Assembly: GCA_002838185.1 (NCBI GenBank)
Contig: CP017948.1
Location: forward strand, 1,550,001-1,614,000
Direction: 5' to 3'
DNA from: Tenericutes bacterium MO-XQ
GTDB lineage: Bacteria > Bacillota_I > Bacilli_A > Acholeplasmatales > Acholeplasmataceae
DNA length: 64,000 nucleotides
Part shown: positions 19,992 to 27,838 of the stretch, piece after piece
How positions within the stretch are numbered: position 1 is the stretch's first letter
Layout: every line of letters begins with the position of its first letter
Translations under genes and position numbers: made by a program
Notes under the pieces: model-generated
What the model was told of the DNA's origin: nothing
Database searches by the model: none
The model's input: only the letters and a program-made list of their open reading frames with translations

Positions 19992-20567
19992 TTATTCACT
20001 AACTTCTTCTTTCGGTTCTACACTAAAACTTAACGTGAAACTTAAATCCTGACCCTTTATGGCTTCAAACGCAGCAACCGAATCTTCCACATTTGCATCC
20101 TCAGGATCATCTACTTCGCTTTCATCAAGAGGTTCAATAAGTTTTACCACTACAACGACTTCGACTGCTGAATTAAATAATTCATTAATATGCAAGTCTT
20201 GAGTGCCGTTAATCGTAATTTCAACTAAATGAGCGTAATCGCTAGAACCACCAATCAATATACTAGAAGCTTCCACAATCAAATTCACACTTTTTACTAA
20301 TTCTTTATCAACTGATATTGAATAAGTAAAACTTGCTTCTTCATATTGACCGATGAAGAATGCTTTTCCTTCAGGCACTAGCCGTCCAGTAAATTCATCT
20401 CCGACTTCAACAATTTGAAGATTTGCTTGTTCGCCTCCAAACTCAATGATGACATTGGAGTTTGTATTGACATCATTCCAATAAGCGACCGCGGCAGTTG
20501 ATGTAAATGCTAATGCGATGACTAATAGTATGATGATCAAAATCTGAACATGTCTTCCTCTTAGCAC
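19992..20567 (-). CDS. Secreted SipW-cognate (TasA/CalY-like) protein, first gene after the c-di-GMP riboswitch
   Basis: 191 residues. N-terminal helix (8-30) followed by AVAYWNDVNTNSNVIIEFGG, again the SipW-substrate pattern. Beta-rich mature part with the strand-like ...EVVVVVKLIEPLDES, and LSFTLSFSVEPKEE at the end. It resembles the 177-residue neighbour in its last 60 residues (V.V.L.EP......AF.A..GQ...F...), so the two are probably paralogues. GTG start with SD GGAGG 8 bases upstream. Likely exported and anchored or assembled outside the membrane. Confidence 0.68.
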   Translation of the reverse strand: MLRGRHVQILIIILLVIALAFTSTAAVAYWNDVNTNSNVIIEFGGEQANLQIVEVGDEFTGRLVPEGKAFFIGQYEEASFTYSISVDKELVKSVNLIVEASSILIGGSSDYAHLVEITINGTQDLHINELFNSAVEVVVVVKLIEPLDESEVDDPEDANVEDSVAAFEAIKGQDLSFTLSFSVEPKEEVSE

Positions 20568-20592
20568 ATAAACTACCTCCCGATTCTAGGCT

Positions 20593-20623
20593 ATTAAAAA
20601 AGCCAACGTTTGTGCCGTTGACT
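20593..20623 (-). terminator. Riboswitch-linked intrinsic terminator
   Basis: Minus strand AGTCAACG-GCACAAA-CGTTGGCT followed by TTTTTT. Eight-base-pair stem placed between the c-di-GMP aptamer and the first gene. Expected to be the ligand-controlled expression platform. Confidence 0.8.
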
Positions 20624-20684
20624 ATCTTTTCTAGATGTTAAATATAAAAGGACCTAGATAATCAGCACGTCATAACTATTTAAA

Positions 20685-20775
20685 GTTTAAATGACAACTG
20701 GCTACCATTTCAGGCCCTATAGCTTTGCGTCCTTAAGTTTCCCTAAGTTTGCCTTTTACATTGATTGTTTGAACT
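20685..20775 (-). promoter_or_regulatory. Cyclic-di-GMP-I (GEMM) riboswitch aptamer
   Basis: Minus strand contains the class-I hallmarks in the right order: GGCAAAC, a GNRA-type-capped stem (CTTAGGGAAACTTAAG), GGACGCAAAGC, a GGGCCT segment, and GGTAGCC. The flanks can pair imperfectly to form P1. Known role: binds the second messenger c-di-GMP and switches genes for motility, adhesion or matrix. Followed by a terminator at 20593-20623. No GGDEF or EAL gene occurs in this window. Confidence 0.9.
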
Positions 20776-20799
20776 ACGTTCGTAACGTAATTCCTTTTA

Positions 20800-20827
20800 A
20801 TTATATATTATTTTTTTAAAATGTCAA
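20800..20827 (-). promoter_or_regulatory. Promoter of the riboswitch-controlled operon
   Basis: Minus strand TTGACA (20827-20822), 16-base spacer, TATAAT (20805-20800). Both hexamers are perfect consensus, so control must come mostly after initiation, by the riboswitch. Confidence 0.85.
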
Positions 20828-20888
20828 ACTAAAATGCATATTTTTGCTAAAAAAAATGATTTTTTTAACTTTTTTACACATTTTTTAC

Positions 20889-20926
20889 ACAAAAAAGAAA
20901 AAAGTGACCTTTTTACGATCACTTTT
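20889..20926 (-). terminator. Terminator after gap
   Basis: Minus strand AAAAGTGATCGTAAAAAGGT followed by CACTTTTTTC: stem AAAAGTGA/TCACTTTT with T tract. It closes the gap transcript just upstream of the secreted-protein operon promoter. Confidence 0.8.
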
Positions 20927-20944
20927 ATGGTTTTTTAAATGAAA

Positions 20945-21958
20945 TTATTTAATTAAACTTGCTAATTTAGAAACAGTTCTTACTAATTGAGCAGTATAAC
21001 TCATTTCATTGTCATACCATGCCATAACTTTAACTAATTGTCTGTCATCATAGTTTACAATTTGAGTTGTATGTGCATCATACATAGAACCATATCTTGT
21101 ACCAATAACATCACTTGATACGATTGGATCAGTTACATATGCTAGAGTTTCGTTTGCAGCAGCTTTAAATGCAGCATCGATTTCTTCTAGAGTTGTGTGT
21201 TTTTTAACTTCTACTGTTAAGTCAACAATTGATCCTGTAACAGTTGGAACACGTAATGCTGTACCATCTAATTTACCTTTTAATTGTGGTAATACTAAAC
21301 CGATTGCTTTTGCAGCACCAGTTGATGATGGAATGATACTTTCTGCAGCAGCACGTCCACGTCTTGACATAAATCCTTTTTTATGTGGTTGATCTTGTAA
21401 AGATTGGTCAGCGGTATAAGCATGAACAGTTGTCATGAATCCACCAACAACACCAAAATTATCATCTAAAACTTTAGCGATTGGAGCTAAACAGTTAGTT
21501 GTACATGAAGCACCACTAATGACATCTTCAGATCCATCAAGAACATCATCATTTACGTTATAAACGATTGTCTTAACATCGCTACCAGCTGGAGCTGAGA
21601 TAACAACTTTTTTAGCACCTGCTTCTAAATGCCATGAAGCTTTTTCTTTACTTGCGAAGAATCCAGTACATTCTAATACTACATCAACGCCATACGCTTT
21701 CCATGGTAATTCTTTAGGGTCTTTAATTGCATGAATTGTAATTTTTTTACCATCTACAACTAGTTTGTCACCTTCAGTTGAAATTGAATCTACTTTGAAG
21801 TTTCTTTGTGCTGTGTCATACTTTAATAAGTAAGCTAATGTTTCTGCATCTGTTAAGTCATTGATTGCTACAACATCAAATTTAGGATCATCTGCCATAA
21901 GTCTATACGCAAGACGTCCAATACGGCCAAAACCGTTAATTGCTACTTTAATAGCCAT
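20945..21958 (-). CDS. gapA: Glyceraldehyde-3-phosphate dehydrogenase
   Basis: NAD-dependent glycolytic enzyme making 1,3-bisphosphoglycerate. N-terminal NGFGRIGR Rossmann motif, catalytic Cys in [10 protein letters not shown], and the C-terminal WYDNE motif are present. 337 residues. SD GGAGG. Monocistronic: terminator downstream, promoter upstream with TTGATA (22029-22024), 16-base spacer, TAAAAT (22007-22002), and a cre-like site at 22054-22068. Its partners pgk and tpiA lie at 39-42 kb. Confidence 0.97.
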   Translation of the reverse strand: MAIKVAINGFGRIGRLAYRLMADDPKFDVVAINDLTDAETLAYLLKYDTAQRNFKVDSISTEGDKLVVDGKKITIHAIKDPKELPWKAYGVDVVLECTGFFASKEKASWHLEAGAKKVVISAPAGSDVKTIVYNVNDDVLDGSEDVISGASCTTNCLAPIAKVLDDNFGVVGGFMTTVHAYTADQSLQDQPHKKGFMSRRGRAAAESIIPSSTGAAKAIGLVLPQLKGKLDGTALRVPTVTGSIVDLTVEVKKHTTLEEIDAAFKAAANETLAYVTDPIVSSDVIGTRYGSMYDAHTTQIVNYDDRQLVKVMAWYDNEMSYTAQLVRTVSKLASLIK

Positions 21959-22001
21959 AATTTAATATTCCTCCTATTGAATAGTTTTATTCTACGGTTT
22001 T

Positions 22002-22029
22002 ATTTTACCAAATTAATTGATAATATCAA
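22002..22029 (-). promoter_or_regulatory. gap promoter
   Basis: Minus strand TTGATA, 16-base spacer, TAAAAT, about 45 bases upstream of the gapA start codon. Confidence 0.55.
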
Positions 22030-22053
22030 ATATAATGGATATATCTTCTACAA

Positions 22054-22068
22054 TGTAAACGTTTTTGC
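22054..22068. promoter_or_regulatory. cre-like site between gap and the CYTH gene
   Basis: TGTAAACGTTTTTGC shares the TGNAAACGTTTTN core with three other sites in the window and with the catabolite-responsive element consensus. It lies about 25 bases upstream of the gap -35 box and just before the CYTH-gene -10. A CcpA homologue is encoded at 30027-31028. Confidence 0.5.
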
Positions 22069-22091
22069 TTTAAAAAAAATATGCGTTTTGG

Positions 22092-22097
22092 TATAAT
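22092..22097 (+). promoter_or_regulatory. -10 box of the CYTH gene
   Basis: TATAAT 46 bases upstream of the start codon; the upstream -35 region is not convincing. Confidence 0.5.
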
Positions 22098-22142
22098 GTA
22101 AATGCATATTGTTGATATGTATTCTTTATGAAGGAGATTGTC

Positions 22143-22694
22143 ATGATAAAAAATATTGAAATTGAGTTTAAATCAGCAGTAACTGAAGAGAAATATTTGG
22201 AACTCTTAAAGAAATTCGATTTAGAAAATAATATCTTTAAACAGATCAATTATTATTTTGATACTGACGATTATAAATTTAATCAAAAACAAATCGTTTT
22301 GCGCATTAGACAAAAAGGCGATTCAAGATTTAAAGTTACCTTAAAATCTCAAAGCGATGAAGGTGCATATGAAAATCATGTTTTTTTACAAAAAGATCAA
22401 GCACTAGACATGATTGAAAATGGATTTAACACTGGCGATTTCTTCGAAGACATGGATGACTTTGTAACATACAAAGTAAATCTTGAGAATTTTAGAGTAT
22501 CTACACCTTATGAAGGCGGTACATTGTTCTTAGATCGTTGTGATTATTGCAATGTTACAGATTATGAAATAGAGTATGAAGCTTCTCATTATGATGAAGG
22601 AAAAAAGATATTTGAAAATTTCTTAAAATCGCATAATATTGAGATTAAACCCACAAAACGTAAAAGTGAACGTGCATTTATATGTAAAAGATAG
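22143..22694 (+). CDS. CYTH-domain triphosphate-binding protein
   Basis: Single CYTH (adenylate cyclase class IV/thiamine triphosphatase) domain, 183 residues. The N-terminal signature ExExK appears as IEIEFKS; further conserved charged strands include RIRQKGDSRFKVTLK and the C-terminal KPTKRKSERA. Family members bind an inorganic or organic triphosphate with metal ions in a beta tunnel; the most likely activity is a triphosphatase, but substrate is unknown. Start is the ATG at 22143: the AAGGAGA SD lies inside the longer open frame that starts at 22128, so that earlier ATG is not used. Confidence 0.8.
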   Translation: MIKNIEIEFKSAVTEEKYLELLKKFDLENNIFKQINYYFDTDDYKFNQKQIVLRIRQKGDSRFKVTLKSQSDEGAYENHVFLQKDQALDMIENGFNTGDFFEDMDDFVTYKVNLENFRVSTPYEGGTLFLDRCDYCNVTDYEIEYEASHYDEGKKIFENFLKSHNIEIKPTKRKSERAFICKR

Positions 22695-22714
22695 CAATTT
22701 TGCTATCTTTTTTT
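22687..22714 (+). terminator. Terminator of the CYTH gene
   Basis: AAGATAGCAATTTTGCTATC followed by seven T; the perfect stem GATAGCAA/TTGCTATC overlaps the stop codon. Confidence 0.85.
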
Positions 22715-22722
22715 ATGTAATA

Positions 22723-22751
22723 TTGACAAAACGGCCTAATAAAACTATAAT
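22723..22751 (+). promoter_or_regulatory. Promoter of the 136-residue membrane protein
   Basis: TTGACA (22723-22728), 17-base spacer, TATAAT (22746-22751). Perfect consensus, suggesting strong constitutive expression. Confidence 0.85.
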
Positions 22752-22784
22752 AAAAGATAAAGTTACTGTCGATGGAGGATATAA

Positions 22785-23195
22785 ATGAAGGAAAGAAATT
22801 TATTGTATTTCATAACTGCACTTGTTGCAAGTATTTTATTACTTGTTTCTATACTCGCAAGAACACAAGATTGGTATAACCTAAATAATTACGGGGAACT
22901 CGCTGTGCCGACAATTCATTATTTAGTCATTCCAGTCATTTTGTTTTGGTTAGCTTGGTATTTTGAAGATAAAGGTGTTTTATTATCTGCTGCTGTGATT
23001 TTGGCAATCATCTTTGGATTACATCTAGATCACTCTGGTCTGCTCAATAATAATCCTTATATTATTTCAAGATATGCACCTGCTGTTAAAACCGCGTATG
23101 TCTTAAGTTTAGTATTATCTTTAGCTTCTGTCGTATTAGCTTTCTTCACTTATTTACAAAAGGATATTATGAAGTTAATTAAAAAAGAGAAATAA
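22785..23195 (+). CDS. Small four-helix membrane protein, function unknown
   Basis: 136 residues with four hydrophobic segments (about 7-24, 42-60, 66-82, 101-123) and a Lys-rich C terminus (DIMKLIKKEK). I do not recognise a family. SD GGAGG before ATG and a perfect-consensus promoter make it a real and probably well expressed gene. It is monocistronic, with a terminator (about 23190-23218, AATCCC/GGGATT plus T run) following. The 48-residue hydrophilic loop that many small transporters have is absent. Confidence 0.6.
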   Translation: MKERNLLYFITALVASILLLVSILARTQDWYNLNNYGELAVPTIHYLVIPVILFWLAWYFEDKGVLLSAAVILAIIFGLHLDHSGLLNNNPYIISRYAPAVKTAYVLSLVLSLASVVLAFFTYLQKDIMKLIKKEK

Positions 23196-23218
23196 TCCCT
23201 TTATGGGATTTTTTTTTG
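23190..23218 (+). terminator. Terminator of the 136-residue membrane protein
   Basis: AATCCC-TTTAT-GGGATT followed by an eight-base T run. Confidence 0.75.
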
Positions 23219-23230
23219 CACTTTAATAAA

Positions 23231-23257
23231 GAAAAAAAGTCGCTGGTGCGACTTATT
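23231..23257 (-). terminator. Terminator after spx
   Basis: Minus strand AAGTCGC-ACCA-GCGACTT followed by TTTTT. Seven-base-pair stem. Confidence 0.8.
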
Positions 23258-23275
23258 CTTTTAATCATTCATATC

Positions 23276-23737
23276 TTATCGATTTGTGCGTTCTTGTTTG
23301 ATTTCATCAAAATAGCGTCTAAGCGCACTTTGATAGTCACAATGTTCACCTTGTGGACAGTTCGTACACATAATTAATTCTCTAAGTCTCTTAGGAATAA
23401 ATACGCGTATTTCCTCATCATTGTAACCAACTTGAAGCTTGTCCCCATCAATGATGATAGGTCTTTTAAGGACACTAGGATTATCTAGGATAAATTCCTT
23501 TAATTCACTAATTCTCATATCCTCAATGTCTAAATCTTGCTCCTTGAAGACTTTTGATCTTGTGGAGATAATGTCATCAAACCCATTTTCTGCATTTTCT
23601 AACATCAAGTCAATATCTTCTTCTGTAATACGTTGGTTAAATAAATTTTTTTCCTCATAAGGTACCTTATGATCATCAAGCCACTTCTTCGCTTTCCGAC
23701 ATGACGAACAACTAGGTGTTGTATATATTGTAATCAT
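23276..23737 (-). CDS. spx: Spx-family regulator with an added C-terminal cysteine cluster
   Basis: ArsC/Spx family. Spx binds the RNA polymerase alpha C-terminal domain and senses disulphide stress through a CxxC pair. Here C10 and C13 form the CSSC motif, and the conserved SVLKRPIIIDGDKLQVGYND region is at 88-107. Normal Spx ends near residue 131; this one has 153 residues with an extra tail holding Cys124, Cys127 and Cys133 (CTNCPQGEHC), which could bind zinc or act as a second redox sensor (inference). SD GGAGG. It diverges from pepF across a cre-like site. An ArsC-type reductase is less likely because the CSSC and RPI context fits Spx. Confidence 0.85.
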   Translation of the reverse strand: MITIYTTPSCSSCRKAKKWLDDHKVPYEEKNLFNQRITEEDIDLMLENAENGFDDIISTRSKVFKEQDLDIEDMRISELKEFILDNPSVLKRPIIIDGDKLQVGYNDEEIRVFIPKRLRELIMCTNCPQGEHCDYQSALRRYFDEIKQERTNR

Positions 23738-23799
23738 TGTCTTCCTCCCTTTGGAGCATAGGTATTATCCTATAGCACTATTTGTAGTCTTGCTATATA

Positions 23800-23828
23800 A
23801 TTATATACTTATTTAGAATTATTTTCAA
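23800..23828 (-). promoter_or_regulatory. spx promoter
   Basis: Minus strand TTGAAA (23828-23823), 17-base spacer, TATAAT (23805-23800). The cre-like site lies just upstream of the -35. Confidence 0.75.
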
Positions 23829-23832
23829 CTTG

Positions 23833-23846
23833 TGAAAACGTTTTTC
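23833..23846. promoter_or_regulatory. cre-like site between spx and pepF
   Basis: TGAAAACGTTTTTC. Near-palindrome matching the catabolite-responsive element half-sites; 5 bases upstream of the spx -35 and about 40 bases upstream of the pepF -35. Confidence 0.55.
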
Positions 23847-23882
23847 TGTTGGTTTTACATCTTTTCCCATAGACTCTTAAGG

Positions 23883-23911
23883 TTGGTTTTTTTATATTTA
23901 TAAGTTATAAT
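23883..23911 (+). promoter_or_regulatory. pepF promoter
   Basis: TTGGTT (23883-23888), 17-base spacer, TATAAT (23906-23911). Confidence 0.55.
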
Positions 23912-23943
23912 TAAGGAAATACTATCAAGAAAGAGGGCTCATT

Positions 23944-25707
23944 ATGTCAAAATGGGATTTATCATTATTTTATCCAAGTCTTGAGGCTTGGGATGAAGGC
24001 TTAAAAGAAATGCCTGAATATACCAACAAACTCGCTAGTTTTAAAGGTAAACTAGGTAATTTTGATGATTTCTTAGCATTTTACAAAACTGAAGAAGAAG
24101 CAACTCATCTTTTATATCGTTTATACGGTTATATTCACTTAAACAGTGATTTAAATTTAAAAGATACAGAAAAATCTTCGAAAAATCAACAACTGATGTT
24201 GATGTTATCTGAATTAGGTCAAAAAACATCATATGTTTCACCAGAATTGATTGCGATTGGTGAAGAAAAGATTATGAGTTTTATAGAGAAAGATGATTTC
24301 TTAAAAACTTATAAGTTTCCAATGGAAAAACTATTTTTCCAACAAAAACATGTATTATCCGATGATCAAGAGTCAATCATGGCAAACTTTGGTCCAATCA
24401 GATCCATTTCATCATCTTTATATCAAGGTTTAGCGATTGTCGATGCAGTGGATCAAGAAGTTGAATTTAAGGATGGTTCAAAGAAAAAGATTACTTCTTC
24501 TAACTATCGTTCAATTCTTACACAAACCAAAGATGCTGAAGATCGTCAAAAAGTCTTTGAAGCTGCATTTAAACGGTATAAAGATAATAAAACAGCGTTT
24601 GCAGCAACTTATAACTTAGTCTTACAACAACTTGCTGCTAACTATAAATCAAGAGGATATAATTCTGCTTTAGAAGCTGCTTTATTTAGAAATAATATTC
24701 CAGTAGAAGTTTATAAAAACTTAATGGATGCTGCATATGAAAATACAGATGGTATTAAACGTTACTTAAACTTAAGAAAGAAACATTTAAAACTAGAAAA
24801 ACACCGCACATATGATCGTTTCTTAGATTTAGTTACAGATGATACTAAATATACATATGAAGAATCAAGAAATATTTTCTTTGAATCTATCAGTCATTTA
24901 GATCCTGTATTTGTTGAAAGACAAAAAGAAGCTGTTAAAGATGGATTTGTCGATGCTTTCCCTGGTGATGGTAAACGTACAGGGGCTTATTCTTCTGGTT
25001 TTTATGGATTCCATCCATATATATTATTAAATCATGATGATACACTTGATGCTTTATTTACATTAGCTCATGAAGCTGGACATTCTGCACATACATTATT
25101 TTCTAATGAACATCAACCAATGGCAACATCCGATTATACAATTTTTGTGGCTGAAATCGCATCAACATTTAATGAACATAACTTATTAGATTATTTAGTA
25201 GGTAAATCAACAACCAAAGAACAAAAAATTGCATTACTACAAAAAGCAATTGATGGTATTATGGCTACATTCTTTAGACAAACATTGTTTGCAACTTATG
25301 AATATAAAGCAAACGAACTTGTTGAAAAAGGCATGCCAATTACTGAACAATCATTATCTAAGATTATGATTGATCTATACAAACACTTCTATGATATTGA
25401 TATTACAGAAGAAAATGGTAAAGAATACGTTTGGGCTTATATTCCACATTTATTCCATACACCATTTTATGTATACCAATATGCAACAAGCTATAGTGCA
25501 TCACTTAAGATTTATGCAGATGTGAAAGCGAATAAAGCTGGAGCTATGGAAAAATATTTAGGTCTTCTTAAATCAGGTGGTAGTGATTATCCAGTAAACC
25601 AAGCAAAAAAAGCTGGAGCTGATTTAACAAATAAAGAAACTTTCATGGCTGTGATTAAACGTTTCAATGAACTTGTCACAGAACTTGAAAAAACACTTGA
25701 AGCATAA
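23944..25707 (+). CDS. pepF: Oligoendopeptidase F
   Basis: Cytoplasmic zinc metallopeptidase of family M3 that degrades oligopeptides. The zinc motif HEAGH in FTLAHEAGHSAHTLFSNEHQ and the downstream Glu of VAEIASTFNEH are intact. 587 residues, normal length. SD GAGGG... (AAGAGGGC) before the ATG. Monocistronic. Peptides imported by the Opp system at 53.5-62.9 kb are the likely substrates. The trpS T-box promoter begins inside its last codons. Confidence 0.95.
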   Translation: MSKWDLSLFYPSLEAWDEGLKEMPEYTNKLASFKGKLGNFDDFLAFYKTEEEATHLLYRLYGYIHLNSDLNLKDTEKSSKNQQLMLMLSELGQKTSYVSPELIAIGEEKIMSFIEKDDFLKTYKFPMEKLFFQQKHVLSDDQESIMANFGPIRSISSSLYQGLAIVDAVDQEVEFKDGSKKKITSSNYRSILTQTKDAEDRQKVFEAAFKRYKDNKTAFAATYNLVLQQLAANYKSRGYNSALEAALFRNNIPVEVYKNLMDAAYENTDGIKRYLNLRKKHLKLEKHRTYDRFLDLVTDDTKYTYEESRNIFFESISHLDPVFVERQKEAVKDGFVDAFPGDGKRTGAYSSGFYGFHPYILLNHDDTLDALFTLAHEAGHSAHTLFSNEHQPMATSDYTIFVAEIASTFNEHNLLDYLVGKSTTKEQKIALLQKAIDGIMATFFRQTLFATYEYKANELVEKGMPITEQSLSKIMIDLYKHFYDIDITEENGKEYVWAYIPHLFHTPFYVYQYATSYSASLKIYADVKANKAGAMEKYLGLLKSGGSDYPVNQAKKAGADLTNKETFMAVIKRFNELVTELEKTLEA

Positions 25708-25726
25708 ATTAAAAAAGTGTTATAAT
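25697..25726 (+). promoter_or_regulatory. Promoter of the trpS T-box leader
   Basis: TTGAAG (25697-25702), 18-base spacer, TATAAT (25721-25726); overlaps the pepF stop codon. Confidence 0.65.
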
Positions 25727-25729
25727 AAA

Positions 25730-25936
25730 GGTGCAATGATAAGGAACAAGTAATTTTATGGATGTGTTTATAGAGAGTTGGGATGCTGGAAACCAATAAC
25801 ACTAAATAAGATGAATGGACCCTTGGAGCAAACAAGTATCATCGGCTTTAACGATGTTGAGGGCTAGATTTTAATCTAGAACTAAGGTGGCACCGCGTTT
25901 ATAAAGACGTCCTTAGATGATAAGGACGTCTATTTT
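25730..25936 (+). promoter_or_regulatory. T-box riboswitch (tRNA-Trp) of trpS
   Basis: Has an AGTA/GAA specifier-loop pair with the codon TGG (25816-25818, in GATGAATGGACC), stem I pieces (AGAGAGTTGGGATGCTGG), the T-box AAGGTGGCACCGCG (25884-25897), and a ten-base-pair terminator GACGTCCTTA-GATGA-TAAGGACGTC (25906-25930) with T run. Uncharged tRNA-Trp binds both specifier and T-box and prevents termination, so trpS is induced by Trp starvation (family knowledge). Confidence 0.95.
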
Positions 25937-25957
25937 TTATTTTTGGAGGTATTAAAT

Positions 25958-26956
25958 ATGAAAAGATTAGTCTCAGGTATTAAACCCACAGGATCACTGA
26001 CATTAGGAAATTATATTGGAGCGCTTAGACAGTTTGTTAAACTGCAAGACGAATTAGAAGATACAGAATTCTTCATTTTTATTGCGGATCTTCATGCAAT
26101 TACAACCCCACAAGAAAAACAAGCATTAAAGAAAAGTATAAAAAGCATTGCTGCTTTATACATTGCTTGTGGTCTTGATCCAAATAAAGTCAATTTATTT
26201 GTTCAATCAGAAGTTGTTGAGCATGCTGTTTTAGGATATATCATGGAATCAACAGCTTATGTTGGTGAAATGGAAAGAATGACTCAATATAAAGATAAAA
26301 AACAAAAACAAACAGAAGGCATTAGAACATCACTGCTTACTTATCCAGCACTCATGGCTGCAGATATCTTGCTTTATGATGCTGATATTGTCCCTATTGG
26401 TGATGATCAAAAACAACATCTTGAATTAACACGTAATCTTGCACAAAGATTTAATAACTTATATGGTGATACGTTTGTAGTACCTGAAGGATTTTTCCCA
26501 AAAACAGGTGCCCGTATTAAATCTTTAACTGAACCAGATAAAAAGATGGATAAATCTGCAGAAAATCAAAAAGCGTATATCTTACTTTTAGACGATTTAA
26601 ATCAAGTGAAAAACAAGATTAGATCTGCAGTAACAGATAGTGATACAGCTATTAAATATGATTTAAAAAATAAAGCTGGTGTATCTAGTTTACTTCAAAT
26701 CTATGCTTCTTTAACAGATTTATCTATAAAAGACATTGAACTAAAATATAAAGATTCAAACTATAAAGAGTTCAAAGAAGATTTAGCAAAAATAGTTGCA
26801 GATACTTTAAAACCGATTCAAGAAAAATATCAAGAAATCATTAACAGTCCTTATTTAGATGAGGTTTTAGATCAAGGTAGACAAAGAGCATCTGAAATTG
26901 CTAGAAAGAAAATGTTTAAAGTTTATAAGCGTATCGGTTTAGGCCGAGTTAAATAA
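25958..26956 (+). CDS. trpS: Tryptophanyl-tRNA synthetase
   Basis: Class I aminoacyl-tRNA synthetase, charges tRNA-Trp. HIGH-like TGSLTLGNYIGALR, the KMSKS-equivalent KKMDKSAEN, and the signature GDDQKQHLELTRNLA are present. 332 residues. Start is ATG 25958, 8 bases after SD GGAGG; the frame extends five codons further upstream through the leader but starts there are unlikely. Controlled by the T-box in front. Confidence 0.96.
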   Translation: MKRLVSGIKPTGSLTLGNYIGALRQFVKLQDELEDTEFFIFIADLHAITTPQEKQALKKSIKSIAALYIACGLDPNKVNLFVQSEVVEHAVLGYIMESTAYVGEMERMTQYKDKKQKQTEGIRTSLLTYPALMAADILLYDADIVPIGDDQKQHLELTRNLAQRFNNLYGDTFVVPEGFFPKTGARIKSLTEPDKKMDKSAENQKAYILLLDDLNQVKNKIRSAVTDSDTAIKYDLKNKAGVSSLLQIYASLTDLSIKDIELKYKDSNYKEFKEDLAKIVADTLKPIQEKYQEIINSPYLDEVLDQGRQRASEIARKKMFKVYKRIGLGRVK

Positions 26957-26960
26957 TAAA

Positions 26961-26991
26961 AATAACGGTGCAAATAATTGCATCGTTATTT
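26961..26991 (+). terminator. Bidirectional terminator between trpS and the lipid kinase
   Basis: AATAACGGTGCAA-ATAA-TTGCATCGTTATT with T runs on both sides. It can serve trpS on the plus strand and the diacylglycerol-kinase gene on the minus strand. Confidence 0.8.
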
Positions 26992-26992
26992 T

Positions 26993-27832
26993 TTATATTC
27001 TAGCTTCAAATGTTTTAATAGGATACATGACATCTCCATCAATTTGAAGATATGTATAATTTTCAAAGGTGATACTTACATGTTCAACTCTCTTGATGGA
27101 AACATATCTTCTAAAGATGACATGCCAACCAAGATAGATCGTTGGGAAAATGAAAATTAAAAGCCATTTAGGTATTTTTTTAACCATGACTACATATAAA
27201 CTTCTTTCATTTCTACTCGCTTTAGGGGCAATTTTCATCCCACCACCAAAATATGGTGCATGCATGACACTTACAAACCACATTTTATTTTCTGTGATAG
27301 ACTTGCCATCATAAGTGACGGTTGCTTTAATAGGTTTAAATTTTGCAAATCCCTCAAATGCGTGTCTAAAATAGTTTAGCTTGTTCTTCTTATATTTAGA
27401 GTGATTGACCAAATATCCGATAAAACCATCAAGACCAGCACCAGCACCATTTAAAAAATATTGGTTTTGATTTTCGTATGTCACAGTCGGCAAGTCTTTT
27501 AAGTAAGGTTTGATTAATACAACTTTTTCTTTTGTTTTTAAACTTCTGATAAAGTCATTACCTGTACCTGCTTGATACATGTATAAAGGATTTGGATAGT
27601 CTAACTCATAAATTTTATTTGCTAGTCTATTTAATGTCCCATCACCACCCACTAATATTAAACGATCATGAGGATCAAGCGTTTTTAAAAAAGCTTGGAC
27701 ATCAGTGATATCAAGTAGGTTTTGTGTTTTAACCTCGTTCCCTTTACCTTCTAAGTGATCAACAATGCTTTTAATGAATTTTTCTTTTCTGCCATTTCTT
27801 GATAAAGGATTAAACAATAATATATCCATCAT
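26993..27832 (-). CDS. Diacylglycerol/lipid kinase (DgkB/YegS family)
   Basis: Soluble lipid kinase of the DAGK catalytic family; phosphorylates diacylglycerol or a similar lipid and recycles it to phosphatidate. The nucleotide-binding loop GGDGTLNRLANKIYE and the AGTGNDFIRS motif are present. 279 residues. It lies 6 bases after tyrS and is probably cotranscribed. Phosphatidate made here feeds CdsA (inference). Substrate could be a glycolipid in this membrane-rich group. Confidence 0.85.
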   Translation of the reverse strand: MMDILLFNPLSRNGRKEKFIKSIVDHLEGKGNEVKTQNLLDITDVQAFLKTLDPHDRLILVGGDGTLNRLANKIYELDYPNPLYMYQAGTGNDFIRSLKTKEKVVLIKPYLKDLPTVTYENQNQYFLNGAGAGLDGFIGYLVNHSKYKKNKLNYFRHAFEGFAKFKPIKATVTYDGKSITENKMWFVSVMHAPYFGGGMKIAPKASRNERSLYVVMVKKIPKWLLIFIFPTIYLGWHVIFRRYVSIKRVEHVSITFENYTYLQIDGDVMYPIKTFEARI

Positions 27833-27838
27833 AATCTC

